From positions 1 to 6,241 of the forward strand of contig JAOPVN010000393.1 of the NCBI GenBank assembly GCA_025966175.1: a DNA stretch of 6,241 nucleotides, written 5' to 3'. Below are positions 1 through 6,241 of the stretch, in pieces. The translations under genes were made by a program, and so were the position numbers. The DNA comes from Modestobacter sp. (GTDB taxonomy: Bacteria; Actinomycetota; Actinomycetes; Mycobacteriales; Geodermatophilaceae). Within the stretch, counting starts at the first letter, position 1. Every line of letters begins with the position of its first letter. The notes under the pieces are model-generated. The model saw nothing but the letters and a program-made list of their open reading frames with translations, had not been told where the DNA came from and did no database searches.

Positions 1-1
1 G

Positions 2-1138
2 AGCTGGGTCGCCCGCGCCGCCTGGGGCCTGCCCACCGCCCTGGGCGCCAGCCAGCGCCGGCTGCGCCCCACCGTCGCCGGCTCACCGCAGTTCGCCGAC
101 GGCAAGTTCCACAACACCATGCCCACCCCCGCGCTCGCCCCGGCCAACGCCCGCGACGGGCTGCTCCGGCAGTGGCACGAGGACCGGCACAAGGGGCTGC
201 CCGGCGGTCCGATCCCGCTGGTCTCCCCGGAGATCCCCGAGCAGGCCGCCGAGCTGGCGGTCACCTGGTTCGGCCACTCCAGCGCGCTGCTGGAGGTCGA
301 CGGACACCGCGTGCTGGTCGATCCGGTGTGGGGCGAGCGGGTCTCGCCGTCACCGCTGATCGGGCCCACCCGGCTGCACCCGGTGCCCACGCCGGTGGAG
401 AGCCTGCCGCCGGTCGACGCGGTGCTGATCAGCCACGACCACTACGACCACCTGGACCTGCCCACCGTGCGCGCCCTGGTCCGCGGGCAGTCCGCGCCCT
501 TCGTCGTCCCCGTCGGCATCGGCGCGCACCTGCGGGGCTGGGGCGTGCCGGAGGACCGGATCGTCGAGCTGGACTGGGACGGCGCCACCTCGGTGGCCGG
601 CCTGACCCTGACCTGTACCGAGGCCCGGCACTTCTCCGGCCGCTTCTTCGCCCGGGACACCACGCTGTGGTCCTCCTGGGTGATCACCGGCCCGCGGCAC
701 CGGGTCTTCTTCGGCGGCGACACCGGCTACACCCCCGCCTTCGCCGGCATCGGCGCCCGGTTCGGCCCGTTCGACCTCACCCTGCAGCCGATCGGCGCCT
801 ACAACGACGCCTGGCACGCCATCCACATGGACCCCGAGGAGGCCGTGCGGGCGCACGGCGACCTCGGCGGCCAGGTGCTGGTGCCCATCCACTGGGCGAC
901 CTTCAACCTGGCGTTCCACCGCTGGGCCGAGCCGGTGCAGCGGCTGCTGGCCGCGGCGGGCACGCGCGGTGTGCAGGTCGTCGTCCCCCGGCCCGGGGAG
1001 CGGATCGACCTGCTGGCCCCGCCGCCGCAGCAGGACTGGTGGACGGCGGTCGGCTCGGCCGACGACGCGGCCACTCCGCCCGCCCCCGAGACGGGACGGA
1101 CCGGTCCGCTGCTGCGCCGGGTCAGTCCTCGGCGGTGA
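2..1138 (+). CDS. MBL-fold metal-dependent hydrolase (UlaG/NAPE-PLD-like), 5' end outside window
   Basis: The open frame is already running at base 2 and reads into residues typical of this family before the first ATG (119), including GSPQFADGKFHNT. The true start is therefore very likely left of the window and the ATG at 119 is internal; 378 residues are visible. Zinc-site motifs appear in the expected order: HDHYDH (visible residues 145-150), His210 in EARHFSGR, Asp240 in GGDTGY and His297 in HWATF. This matches the Lactamase_B_2 group (UlaG-like lactonases, NAPE-PLD-like phosphodiesterases), which use a two-metal centre to hydrolyse ester or phosphodiester bonds. The substrate cannot be read from the sequence. 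The first residues (SWVARAAWGLPTALGA) are fairly hydrophobic and could be the end of an N-terminal anchor. The C-terminal 30 or so residues are Pro/Ala/Arg-rich and probably outside the fold. The gene ends inside the convergent permease gene. Confidence 0.9.
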   Translation, partial: SWVARAAWGLPTALGASQRRLRPTVAGSPQFADGKFHNTMPTPALAPANARDGLLRQWHEDRHKGLPGGPIPLVSPEIPEQAAELAVTWFGHSSALLEVDGHRVLVDPVWGERVSPSPLIGPTRLHPVPTPVESLPPVDAVLISHDHYDHLDLPTVRALVRGQSAPFVVPVGIGAHLRGWGVPEDRIVELDWDGATSVAGLTLTCTEARHFSGRFFARDTTLWSSWVITGPRHRVFFGGDTGYTPAFAGIGARFGPFDLTLQPIGAYNDAWHAIHMDPEEAVRAHGDLGGQVLVPIHWATFNLAFHRWAEPVQRLLAAAGTRGVQVVVPRPGERIDLLAPPPQQDWWTAVGSADDAATPPAPETGRTGPLLRRVSPRR

Positions 1139-2552
1139 CCAGGACGGCGTCCTGCGGCTCGCGGCTGCGCTGGACGGAGAACAGCACCGCGTAGAGGCCG
1201 GCGGCGACGAGGAAGCCGACGAAGAACGTGATGTCGCCGACCTCGGGCACGTGCGAGGGGACGACGCCGACGTAGTAGGACTCGTTGGAGAACAACCACA
1301 CCGCGATGACGATCCCGGCCAGCATCGAGACCCAGCCGGCGTACGGGTTGTGCCGGGTGTCGAAGAGGAAGCCGTCCACCCGGTGCCCCCGGCGCAGGTA
1401 CTGGTCGGTGAAGTAGACGCCCAGCCACGGGCCGATCCAGTAGCTGATCACCAGCAGGAAGTTCTCGTACCGGGCCCCGGCGTCGTCCAGCGCCGACCAG
1501 GCGAGGACCAGCCCGATGACGCCGAAGCCGACCGCGGTGACCGCCCGGGCCGCCTTGAGCGGGATCCGGAAGCCCATCGCGGTGAACGAGAGCGCGCCGG
1601 AGTAGATGTTGATCGCGTTGGCCGCGATCGCCCCGAGCGCGATGGCCAGCAGGGTGAGGTCCCCGACGACCGCGCCCAGGTGCGAGGTGAACGCGGTGGT
1701 GGGGTTGAGCCCGGCGCCGGTGACGATGCTGGTGGAGGCCGCGCCGGCCAGCTCCAGGACCATGCAGGACAGGAAGACGCCGAGCCCGGCGAACAGGCCC
1801 ACCTTCACCTTGGGGGTGTCGGCCGGCAGGTAGCGGGTGTAGTCCGCGCCGTAGGGGTTCCAGCCGGCCGCGTAGCCGAACGTCGCGCCCACGATCACCA
1901 GGAAGCCGCCGATGCCGGCACCGCTCCCGCCCACCGAGTAGTCGGCCTTGACGAAGGTCATCACGCAGGCGATCGCGAAGATGATGCCCAGGACCGGCGC
2001 GGCGTACCGCTCGAAGGCCTGCACCAGGTTGTGGCCGAAGAACGCGATCGCGATCTGCAGGACCACGACGATCAGCAGGCAGAGCCACGAGGGCAGGTCG
2101 GTCAGCGAGTTCAGCGCCAGGGCGCCGCTGACGCTGTTGACGGCGAACCAGCCGATGCCGGCGACCACGGCGTTCAGCCCGGCCGGCAGCGCGTTGCCCC
2201 ACCACCCGAAGGCGATCCGGGAGAGCACCATCTGCGGCACGCCGTACTGCGGCCCGCGGGCGGAGAGCACCGCGTGGGTGAAGGAGCCCAGACCGGTGCC
2301 GAGCAGGATGGCGAAGAACGCCTGGGTGAACGACAGGCCCACGATCCCGGTGGCCAGCACGCCGATGAAGACGGTGGCGAACTCCAGGTTCGGGGACAGC
2401 CACGTCCACAGCAGCTGGACCGGGCTGCCGTGCCGGTCGCGCTGCGGGACCATCTCCGCACCGCCGGGCTCGACGGCGATCACCTTGGTGCCGTACTCGC
2501 CCTGGCGGACCTCCGCGGTGACGCTCTCGCTGGCTGGTGCGGTCGTGCTCAT
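1122..2552 (-). CDS. NCS1-family purine/cytosine permease
   Basis: This 476-residue integral membrane transporter probably imports a nucleobase such as cytosine or a purine with a cation across the cytoplasmic membrane. Family signatures are clear: WTWLSPNLEFATVFIG (about residues 49-64, first helix), GPQYGVPQMVLSRIAFG (100-116), GWNPYGADYTRYLP (230-243) and NAINIYSGALSF (312-323). About twelve hydrophobic segments lie between residues 50 and 460, and the length is normal for NCS1. Short polar tails flank the membrane domain. Start choice: the ATG at 2552 has a G-rich GGGGGCAGGG stretch just upstream. A GTG at 2570 would add six residues (GPGAG plus start) but has no Shine-Dalgarno. The 3' end overlaps the plus-strand hydrolase by 17 bp. 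It lies 100 bp downstream of the HAD gene on the same strand. Substrate is uncertain: Fcy-type NCS1 members also carry nucleosides, allantoin or thiamine precursors. Confidence 0.92.
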   Translation of the reverse strand: MSTTAPASESVTAEVRQGEYGTKVIAVEPGGAEMVPQRDRHGSPVQLLWTWLSPNLEFATVFIGVLATGIVGLSFTQAFFAILLGTGLGSFTHAVLSARGPQYGVPQMVLSRIAFGWWGNALPAGLNAVVAGIGWFAVNSVSGALALNSLTDLPSWLCLLIVVVLQIAIAFFGHNLVQAFERYAAPVLGIIFAIACVMTFVKADYSVGGSGAGIGGFLVIVGATFGYAAGWNPYGADYTRYLPADTPKVKVGLFAGLGVFLSCMVLELAGAASTSIVTGAGLNPTTAFTSHLGAVVGDLTLLAIALGAIAANAINIYSGALSFTAMGFRIPLKAARAVTAVGFGVIGLVLAWSALDDAGARYENFLLVISYWIGPWLGVYFTDQYLRRGHRVDGFLFDTRHNPYAGWVSMLAGIVIAVWLFSNESYYVGVVPSHVPEVGDITFFVGFLVAAGLYAVLFSVQRSREPQDAVLVTAED

Positions 2553-2652
2553 CCCTGCCCCCGGTCCCACGCTGTACAGCTGGCTGCGAGCCTAGGCGCA
2601 GCCACCCGCGCCCGGGTATCGGCACCGTTACGTTTCAGGGCGCGAGGGAGTG
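2553..2652 (-). promoter_or_regulatory. Leader/upstream region of the permease gene
   Basis: This 100-bp gap separates the HAD stop from the permease ATG. It holds a perfect 10-bp palindrome GCTGTACAGC (2571-2580), a perfect 8-bp palindrome GCCTAGGC (2590-2597), and the spare copy of the tandem repeat described separately. I found no convincing paired -35/-10 boxes. On the minus strand TAGGCT fits the loose TANNNT pattern of actinobacterial -10 boxes but has no matching -35. The palindromes are possible operator half-sites or the base of a leader hairpin, but this is inference. No U-tract terminator follows the HAD gene. Confidence 0.3.
2571..2580. promoter_or_regulatory. 10-bp perfect palindrome upstream of permease start
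   Basis: GCTGTACAGC reads identically on both strands and lies 18 bp upstream of the chosen permease ATG, next to the alternative GTG at 2570. Its position would suit an operator for a dimeric repressor, or a short leader structure if the mRNA begins upstream. A 10-bp palindrome can occur by chance, so the functional call is weak. Confidence 0.2.
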
Positions 2653-2670
2653 TCAGGGTGCGAGGGAACC
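2635..2670. repeat. 18-bp tandem duplication spanning the HAD stop codon
   Basis: Two adjacent 18-bp units, 2635-2652 and 2653-2670, share 14 of their first 15 bases (TCAGGG, then C or T, then GCGAGGGA). The right unit holds the HAD stop codon (2653-2655) and its last codons. On the minus strand both units read Ser-Leu-Ala-Pro-stop, and the 18-bp period keeps the frame. This looks like a local slippage duplication of the gene's 3' end. The downstream copy is now untranslated but would act as a second in-frame stop. Confidence 0.7.
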
Positions 2671-3330
2671 GAGCACTGCCGGCAGCTCCCCCAGGTCGCC
2701 GATCTCGTGCGGCGGCTGCGGACCGTCCGGGTCGATCCGGTGCCCGCTCCGGCGCACCCGGACGACGGCGAGCCCGGCCTCCAGCGCCCCGCGGGTGTCC
2801 CGGGCCGAGGCGGGCACGTGCACGTCCACCCCGGCGTCGCGGGCGCGCAGGTACAGCTCCGGGTGCGGCTTGTAGGCGCGTAGCCGCTCGCTGGTCAGGA
2901 CGGCGTCGTCCTCGACCAGCGCGGCCGCCCGGGTGCGCCGGAACAGGTCGTCATCCACGTTGGACAGCACGCCGATCCGATGGGTGCGGCCCACCGCCGG
3001 CAGGGCCGCCTCGACGTCGCGCCACAGCGGCCACTCCGGGAGCGACCCGAGCAGCACCTCGACGTCGGCCGCCGCATCGGCCGCCAGCCCCCGGGCGGCG
3101 TAGGTCGCCGCGAGCGCCCGCCGGCAGTGTTCGGCAAAGGGCACCCAGGGCGCGTCGTCGTCGTGCGGGACGTCCTTCTGCGAGGCTTTGTTCCGGGCGT
3201 CCCAGTCGTCGTAGAGGTCGGTGCCCGCGACGTCCCAGCCGTGGCCTGCGGCGATGCGCGCGAAGGCGCCCGAACCGCCGGTCCGGGAGTCGATCAGGGC
3301 GCTGAACAGGTCAAAGGTCACCAGGGCCAC
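2653..3330 (-). CDS. HAD-superfamily hydrolase (haloacid dehalogenase-like)
   Basis: A soluble hydrolase of 225 residues from the preferred start. HAD motifs are in order: nucleophile Asp7 in VTFDLFSALID (motif I), Ser123 in GVLSNVDDD (II), Lys154 in AYKPHPELY (III) and HVPASARDTRGALEAG (IV, residues 171-186, Asp178 retained). Motif I is D-x-F, not the D-x-D of HAD phosphatases, and resembles the D-x-Y of L-2-haloacid dehalogenases, so phosphatase activity should not be assumed. The stretch between motifs I and II fits a helical cap. Start choice: GTG 3330 has AGGA seven bases upstream and places motif I at the N-terminus as usual. A GTG at 3378 would add 16 residues (PVPGAVQPSGGQDGR plus start) with a poorly spaced Shine-Dalgarno. 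It is divergent from the membrane-protein gene and 100 bp upstream of the co-directional permease. The substrate is unknown. Confidence 0.85.
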   Translation of the reverse strand: MALVTFDLFSALIDSRTGGSGAFARIAAGHGWDVAGTDLYDDWDARNKASQKDVPHDDDAPWVPFAEHCRRALAATYAARGLAADAAADVEVLLGSLPEWPLWRDVEAALPAVGRTHRIGVLSNVDDDLFRRTRAAALVEDDAVLTSERLRAYKPHPELYLRARDAGVDVHVPASARDTRGALEAGLAVVRVRRSGHRIDPDGPQPPHEIGDLGELPAVLGSLAP

Positions 3331-3418
3331 ACGGCCATCCTGCCCGCCGGACGGTTGGACGGCGCCGGGAACGGGCACTCCACCCCGACGATCCAGACCG
3401 GGTCACAGGAGGAACGAC
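3331..3418. promoter_or_regulatory. Divergent intergenic/promoter region
   Basis: These 88 bp separate the HAD start (minus) from the membrane-protein start (plus), so promoters for both genes are expected here. For the plus gene the best pattern I see is GGGAAC (3367-3372), a 16-base spacer, then CGAT (3389-3392). This resembles the GGAAC...CGT-type sites of actinobacterial ECF sigma factors and would give a leader of about 20 bases before the ribosome-binding site. A TTGGAC at 3355-3360 is a possible -35, but no acceptable -10 lies 17 bases on. Both readings are weak. Confidence 0.35.
3407..3412 (+). promoter_or_regulatory. Strong Shine-Dalgarno for the membrane-protein gene
   Basis: AGGAGG followed by the six-base spacer AACGAC and then ATG at 3419. 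This is a near-ideal ribosome-binding site. It fixes the start at 3419 and rules out an upstream in-frame ATG at 3221, which lies inside the opposing HAD gene. Confidence 0.85.
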
Positions 3419-4237
3419 ATGCCAGCCCACAGCGACAGCTCGTCCGACCCCACCCCCACGCAGTCCCTGGGGAGCACGGCCGCCGGATCGCACGCCGTCA
3501 CCGGCACTACGAGCGACGCGCCCACGCCGGAGTACACGCCGGTCGACCGGACCCCGACGATGCCGGCCGCCCCCGTCCCGGCGGCCGCCCCGGCCGCCGC
3601 CGCCCCGGCGGCACCCCCCGCGGGCACCACCAACGACACCGACCGTGACCAGGACATCCACCGGGGGTTGGGCCGCACCGACCGGCAGCACGTCGTCGCC
3701 GCGCAGAAGGCCCGCTACGGCGGGATCTCCTGGGGCGCGGCGTTCTTCGGCTGGCTGTCGGCCAACGGGATGGCCGTCATCCTCATCGCGCTGCTGTCGG
3801 CCGGCGGCCTCGCCTTCGGCCTGTCCAACACCGTCTCCTCCGCCAACCAGGCGGCCGACTCGGCGACGTCCGGCATCGGGCTCGGGGCCGGCATCGCCCT
3901 GCTGGTGGTGCTCTTCCTCGCCTACCTCGCCGGCGGCTACGTGGCCGGACGGATGGCGCGCTTCGACGGCGTGAAGCAGGGCCTGGCGGTCTGGGTCATC
4001 GGCCTGGTCGTCGTCCTCCTGCTGGCGCTGGCCGGGCTGGTCTTCGGCTCGCAGTACAACGTGCTGGCCCAGCTGGACCTGCCGCGGATCCCGATCGACG
4101 AAGGCACCGCGACCACCGCCGGCATCATCGCGCTGGTCGCCGTCCTGGTCGCGACGCTGCTCGGCGCCGTCGTCGGCGGGATGCTCGGCTCCCGGTACCA
4201 CCGCAAGGTCGACCGCGTCGGCTTCGACGCCGCCTGA
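3419..4237 (+). CDS. Four-helix membrane protein with disordered N-terminus (possibly YrzE/TIGR04086-like)
   Basis: A 272-residue protein. Residues 1-75 are low-complexity, rich in Ala, Pro, Thr and Ser, with an Ala/Pro run at about 49-69, so probably disordered. Charged residues follow (about 72-98), then four hydrophobic segments at about 105-135, 153-176, 190-210 and 233-256, and a short basic tail (RYHRKVDR). The loop after the second segment (AGRMARFDGVKQG) is positively charged, suggesting a cytoplasmic side. Small-residue motifs are frequent in the helices (GGYVAGRMA, GAVVGGMLGS). There is no signal peptide and no catalytic motif. The overall pattern recalls actinobacterial YrzE/TIGR04086-type proteins of unknown function; this is from memory and tentative. 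Only the ATG at 3419 has a good ribosome-binding site. A strong hairpin follows the stop, and the gene looks monocistronic. Confidence 0.8.
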   Translation: MPAHSDSSSDPTPTQSLGSTAAGSHAVTGTTSDAPTPEYTPVDRTPTMPAAPVPAAAPAAAAPAAPPAGTTNDTDRDQDIHRGLGRTDRQHVVAAQKARYGGISWGAAFFGWLSANGMAVILIALLSAGGLAFGLSNTVSSANQAADSATSGIGLGAGIALLVVLFLAYLAGGYVAGRMARFDGVKQGLAVWVIGLVVVLLLALAGLVFGSQYNVLAQLDLPRIPIDEGTATTAGIIALVAVLVATLLGAVVGGMLGSRYHRKVDRVGFDAA

Positions 4238-4243
4238 CCGCCC

Positions 4244-4296
4244 GGCCCCGTCCAGGGCCCCACCCTGAGCTTGCGAAGGGTGGGGAGGACGGGGTC
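4244..4296. terminator. Convergent two-tier hairpin terminator
   Basis: It sits between the stops of two convergent genes. The inner stem CCCCACCCT (4258-4266) pairs perfectly with AGGGTGGGG (4277-4285) around the loop GAGCTTGCGA. The outer stem CCCCGTCC (4246-4253) pairs perfectly with GGACGGGG (4287-4294), extended by one G-T wobble and one G-C pair. The tiers are separated by AGGG on one side and a single A on the other. No T-tract follows on either strand, which is usual for GC-rich actinobacterial terminators. Symmetry and position suggest it serves both genes. Confidence 0.75.
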
Positions 4297-4301
4297 CTTG
4301 C

Positions 4302-5171
4302 TCAGCGCAGCAGCTTGGACATCCGCCGGTCGGCCAGCGGCTTGCCGCCGGTCTGGCAGGTCGGGCAGTACTGCAGCGAGGTGTCGGCGAAGGAGACCTC
4401 GCGGACGGTGTCGCCGCAGACCGGGCAGGGCAGCCCGGTGCGGGCGTGCACCTGCAGCCCGGCCCGCTTCTCGCCTTTGAGCGTGGCCGCCCGCTGGCCC
4501 AGCTGGCGGTCCAGGGCGCCGGTGAGCGTGTCCCGCATGGCGGTGTGCAGCCGGAGCAGCTCGTCGTCGGTGAGCTTGTCCGACATCTTGAACGGCGAGA
4601 GCCGGGCGTCGTGCAGGATCTCGTCGGAGTAGGCGTTGCCGATCCCGGCGATCACCGTCTGGTCGGTCAGGGTGCCCTTGAGCTGGGTGCGCCGGCCGGC
4701 CAGCAGCGCGCCCAGCTGCTCGGCGTCCACGTCCAGCGCGTCGGGGCCCAGCCGGGCGATGCCCGGCACCTCCGACGGCGTGCGGACGACGTAGACCGCC
4801 AGCCCCTTGCGGGTGCCCTGCTCGGTGAGGTCGAAGCCCTCCGGCAGCTCCCCCTCGCGCGGCTCGAGGTGCACCCGCAGCGCGAGCGGCCCCTTGCCCG
4901 GCTTCGGCGGCGCGGTGGGCAGGTTCTCCCGCCAGTGCAGCCAGCCCGCCCGGGCCAGGTGCACCACCAGGTGGACCCCCGAGACGTCCAGGTCGAGAAA
5001 CTTGCCGTGCCGCGAGGCATCGGTGAGCTCCAACCCGGCCAGCGCGGACAGCGGCGGGTCGAAGGTCTTGATCGCCTGGACGGCGGCCAGGTCCGCGCGC
5101 GTCACGACACGGCCGACGGCGTTCTCCCGCAGGAACGCCACCAGCGCCTCCACCTCGGGCAACTCGGGCAT
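4302..5171 (-). CDS. Fpg/Nei-family DNA glycosylase / AP lyase
   Basis: A 289-residue base-excision repair enzyme expected to remove oxidised bases and cleave the abasic strand. The start at 5171 gives MPELPEVEAL; Pro2 becomes the catalytic N-terminal amine once Met is removed, followed by the conserved Glu3 and Glu6. In-frame ATGs further upstream (5198, 5228) would bury that proline, so they are rejected. Lys57 (RHGKFL), LGPDAL (141-146) and the helix-two-turn-helix region with Asn179 (IAGIGNAYSDEIL, 174-186) match the family. The zinc finger uses Cys249, Cys252, Cys269 and Cys272. Departures from classic Fpg: HLARAG (71-76) instead of HLGMTG-like, no DPRRFG loop (EQGTRKGL at 117-124 in that region), and Thr264 where the finger arginine usually lies. 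This appears to be an actinobacterial side branch, so mutM or nei is not assigned. It is co-directional with the malic enzyme gene, with a strong hairpin between. Confidence 0.92.
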   Translation of the reverse strand: MPELPEVEALVAFLRENAVGRVVTRADLAAVQAIKTFDPPLSALAGLELTDASRHGKFLDLDVSGVHLVVHLARAGWLHWRENLPTAPPKPGKGPLALRVHLEPREGELPEGFDLTEQGTRKGLAVYVVRTPSEVPGIARLGPDALDVDAEQLGALLAGRRTQLKGTLTDQTVIAGIGNAYSDEILHDARLSPFKMSDKLTDDELLRLHTAMRDTLTGALDRQLGQRAATLKGEKRAGLQVHARTGLPCPVCGDTVREVSFADTSLQYCPTCQTGGKPLADRRMSKLLR

Positions 5172-5208
5172 CCGCCCATGATCCACGCCCGGGCCCATCC
5201 CCGGCCCC

Positions 5209-5240
5209 TCCTCCGCCAAAATGGCCATTTCGGCGGAGGA
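5209..5240. terminator. 32-bp near-perfect palindrome between malic enzyme and glycosylase genes
   Basis: Arms TCCTCCGCC (5209-5217) and GGCGGAGGA (5232-5240) pair perfectly. Inside them AAATGGCCATTT (5219-5230) is a perfect 12-bp palindrome. The only mismatch is A5218 against C5231. On the minus strand it begins 14 bases after the malic enzyme stop, where a terminator would lie, but no U-tract follows. It ends 37 bases before the glycosylase start, so it could instead be an operator or a dispersed repeat element. The structure is certain; the function is inferred. Confidence 0.6.
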
Positions 5241-5254
5241 CGGCGCCCCGCTCG

Positions 5255-6241
<987 letters not shown>

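Noticed and set aside
799..2625. 608-residue minus-strand open frame overlapping the permease and the hydrolase tail
   Set aside because: Low-complexity Arg/Ala/Gly translation, out of frame with the clearly homologous permease on the same strand.
969..3305. 778-residue plus-strand open frame antisense to the permease and HAD genes
   Set aside because: Composition is Arg/Gly/Asp/Pro-rich with no recognisable motifs, and it spans two convincing minus-strand genes. It is the usual shadow frame of GC-rich coding sequence.
3309..3321. Direct repeat AGGTCA-A-AGGTCA
   Set aside because: It lies in the HAD coding sequence and encodes the conserved Val-Thr-Phe-Asp-Leu of motif I; explained by codon content.
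3221..3418. N-terminal extension of the membrane protein from an upstream ATG
   Set aside because: It would run through the HAD coding sequence and ignore the AGGAGG site that places the start at 3419.
3559..3625. GCC/CCG-rich simple repeat
   Set aside because: It encodes the Ala/Pro-rich tail of the membrane protein in frame. The repeat reflects amino-acid bias, not a separate element.
5172..5228. 19-residue N-terminal extension of the glycosylase
   Set aside because: Fpg/Nei enzymes need proline directly after the initiator Met as the catalytic amine, so an extension would inactivate the enzyme. The extension also begins inside the palindrome.

Overview
The window is very GC-rich (about 70% by eye), with strong G/C third-position codon bias, GTG starts and tightly packed genes. 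This points to a high-GC actinobacterium. Protein wording and the style of the intergenic hairpins suggest Geodermatophilaceae or a close relative (Blastococcus, Geodermatophilus or Modestobacter), but this is an impression from memory and was not tested by search.

Layout, left to right: (1) the 3' portion of a plus-strand metallo-beta-lactamase-fold hydrolase of the UlaG/NAPE-PLD type, cut by the left edge; (2) a minus-strand NCS1-family purine/cytosine-type permease whose 3' end overlaps the hydrolase tail-to-tail by 17 bp; (3) a 100-bp gap with two small palindromes and an 18-bp tandem duplication that copies the end of the next gene including its stop codon; (4) a minus-strand HAD-superfamily hydrolase, dehalogenase-like in its first motif; (5) a short divergent promoter region; (6) a plus-strand four-helix membrane protein with a long disordered Ala/Pro/Thr-rich N-terminus and a near-ideal Shine-Dalgarno; (7) a two-tier convergent hairpin; (8) a minus-strand Fpg/Nei-family DNA glycosylase with a C-terminal zinc finger; (9) a 32-bp near-perfect palindrome; (10) the C-terminal part of a minus-strand malic enzyme, cut by the right edge.

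The genes look like ordinary chromosomal housekeeping and accessory metabolism rather than one shared system: nucleobase uptake, a small-molecule hydrolase, base-excision repair and malate oxidation. The HAD gene and permease are co-directional with a 100-bp gap, as are malic enzyme and the glycosylase with an 83-bp gap. The second gap holds a strong hairpin, so co-transcription there is doubtful. I see no tRNA, rRNA, CRISPR array, insertion sequence, phage gene or toxin/defence module, and no convincing undescribed multi-gene system. The points most worth a second look are the two hairpin elements, the duplicated HAD stop region, and a glycosylase that keeps the Fpg catalytic residues but lacks the usual Fpg lesion-void residues.
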